This document shows positions 5,813-6,491 of a stretch of DNA of 6,491 nt, piece by piece. The position numbers and the translations under genes were made by a program. The first letter of the stretch is position 1, and each line of letters begins with the position of its first letter. This DNA is from Frankiaceae bacterium (GTDB lineage: Bacteria; Actinomycetota; Actinomycetes; JAVEEJ01). Under the pieces are notes generated by a model that was not told where the DNA came from, made no database searches, and saw nothing but the letters and a program-made list of their open reading frames with translations. The stretch is taken from the NCBI GenBank assembly GCA_030840515.1, contig JAVEEJ010000193.1:1-6491 (forward strand), in the 5' to 3' direction.

Positions 5813-5993
5813 TCCGCGACCCGAGGCGCCAGCCCAGCAGCCCCCCGAGGAGCACTCCTGCCGTCTGCGCGAGGCTCCAGGGCAGCAGCGCGCCGAGGCC
5901 CATGCCCAGCAACGCGCCCCAGGCGGCGCCGATCCAGGGCGCGAAGTGGACCAAGGCCGCCCGCTGCCTGCCGCGCCACCCCAGCTGCGTCAC
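5790..5993 (-). CDS. Small two-helix membrane protein, function unknown
   Basis: This predicted 67-residue protein has a basic N-terminus (residues 5-12) followed by two glycine-rich hydrophobic segments, about 17-37 (WIGAAWGALLGMGLGALL) and about 39-58 (WSLAQTAGVLLGGLLGWRLG), then a short polar tail. Small-residue spacing in both helices suits tight helix packing. The GTG at 5993 is the best start I see, but the upstream sequence lacks a clear ribosome site, so the start is uncertain; a TTG lies 12 codons further in. The frame stays open much further upstream only because it runs antiparallel-free through the monooxygenase region in another frame. It lies 55 bp after the monooxygenase stop on the same strand and may be co-transcribed with it. 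Its 3' end overlaps the nitroreductase gene by 23 bp. I do not recognise the family. Confidence 0.55.
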   Translation of the reverse strand: MTQLGWRGRQRAALVHFAPWIGAAWGALLGMGLGALLPWSLAQTAGVLLGGLLGWRLGSRINSSQGR

Positions 5994-5997
5994 GGGC

Positions 5998-6037
5998 GCA
6001 GTCTGCCAGCGCGGTCTGTCACACGGCGGTCTGTCAC
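5998..6037. repeat. Short direct repeats, GCGGTCTGTCAC
   Basis: GCGGTCTGTCAC occurs exactly at 6011-6022 and 6026-6037. A third, degenerate copy GCAGTCTGCCAG (9 of 12 matching) is at 5998-6009. Copy starts are 13 and 15 bp apart. The repeats fill most of the 55-bp gap between the monooxygenase and the small membrane protein genes. They may be a slippage product or a protein-binding site; nothing in the sequence decides this. Confidence 0.6.
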
Positions 6038-6048
6038 GGAGGGTTGAC

Positions 6049-6491
6049 TCAGGACGACGCAGCGAGGGGATCGCCCCGCTCCGTGACGAGGGCGTCGGCT
6101 CGCCGCTCGAACCGGTAAGCCGCAGCGTCGAAGCGCCGCAGTGCGAGCCGAAAGCGCCAGCTCCCGCCGGGCCAGAGCGCGGTGTTACGGCCGCGCGCAT
6201 CGAGGTACCAGGAGGAGCAGCCGCCGACCACCCAGACGGTCCGCCGCATCCGCCGCTGCACCTGGGTGTTCCACCGCGCTTCGGCCGCGGCACGCACTTC
6301 CAGCACCCGTGCCTGCTCTCGTCGCGCGTGCTCGAGCGCCTGCACGACGTACTCGACCTGACTCTCGATCATGAACAGCTGCGAGCTGTGCGCCAGGCCG
6401 GTGTTCGGGCCGACGACAAGGAACAGGTTGGGGAAGCCCGGCACCGTCGTGCCGCGGTGCGCGTGCATGCCGTCGCCCCACGCCTGCTCCA
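6049..6491 (-). CDS. Baeyer-Villiger-type flavin monooxygenase, C-terminal part
   Basis: The visible 146 residues are the C-terminal end of an FAD/NADPH monooxygenase related to 4-hydroxyacetophenone and cyclohexanone monooxygenases (COG2072 type), enzymes that insert oxygen next to a ketone or oxidise heteroatoms. The stretch GTTVPGFPNLFLVVGPNTGL followed by LFMIESQVEYV is characteristic. Near the end, CSSWYLDARGRNTALWPG and the FRLALRRFD block match the usual C-terminus. The frame stays open to the right edge (codons for EQAWGDG precede the first visible Met), so the start is outside and the in-frame ATG at 6468 is internal. The two Rossmann motifs and the FxGxxxHxxxW fingerprint would lie beyond the window, so activity cannot be judged. 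Full-length relatives are about 490-550 residues. The final residues LAASS end at a TGA with no disruption. Confidence 0.9.
   Translation of the reverse strand, partial: EQAWGDGMHAHRGTTVPGFPNLFLVVGPNTGLAHSSQLFMIESQVEYVVQALEHARREQARVLEVRAAAEARWNTQVQRRMRRTVWVVGGCSSWYLDARGRNTALWPGGSWRFRLALRRFDAAAYRFERRADALVTERGDPLAASS

Noticed and set aside
5994..6293. Longer version of the small membrane protein, reaching into the monooxygenase gene
   Set aside because: Upstream of 5994 the frame is an alternative reading of the monooxygenase on the same strand, with Arg/Pro/Gly/Ser-rich, low-complexity protein.

Overview
The window is high-GC DNA with short intergenic gaps, strong G/C bias at third codon positions, a leaderless-type start, and a DevR/DevS (DosR/DosS/DosT) signalling pair with an Acg-type nitroreductase. 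Together these point to an actinobacterium (Actinomycetota). The convergent devR/devS layout differs from the mycobacterial operon, so a non-mycobacterial genus is more likely. I cannot name a species. I see no RNA genes, mobile elements or CRISPR arrays.

Left part (1-1209, + strand): a two-gene unit encoding a cytoplasmic YceI-family protein and a VOC/glyoxalase-superfamily protein. It is preceded by a sigma70-like promoter with two copies of a TAGTTGA-N4-TCAACTA inverted repeat, one over the -35 and one over the predicted transcription start. This looks like a MarR-type operator pair.

Centre (1311-5812): a signalling cluster. First comes a receiver-EAL response regulator, a c-di-GMP phosphodiesterase of RocR-like architecture with its catalytic residues intact. 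Next is a DevR/DosR-like NarL-family regulator. A DevS/DosT-like GAF-GAF-HisKA_3-HATPase kinase runs in the opposite direction, and its 3' end overlaps that of devR by 23 bp. Divergent from the kinase is an Acg-like nitroreductase, the type of gene that DosR controls in mycobacteria. A good match to the DosR box (11 of 14 core positions) lies in the gap between the kinase and the nitroreductase. The kinase keeps the residues aligned with the haem-ligand His149 and Tyr171 of M. tuberculosis DevS, but has Gly where DevS has Glu87, as in DosT. The simplest reading is a haem-based O2/NO/CO sensor feeding one regulator that controls genes and possibly a second, adjacent one that breaks down c-di-GMP.

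Right part (5790-6491, - strand): the C-terminal third of a Baeyer-Villiger-type flavin monooxygenase that runs off the window, then a short intergenic stretch with a repeated GTCTG-containing motif, then a probable 67-residue two-helix membrane protein. The 3' end of this small gene overlaps the nitroreductase gene, again by 23 bp.
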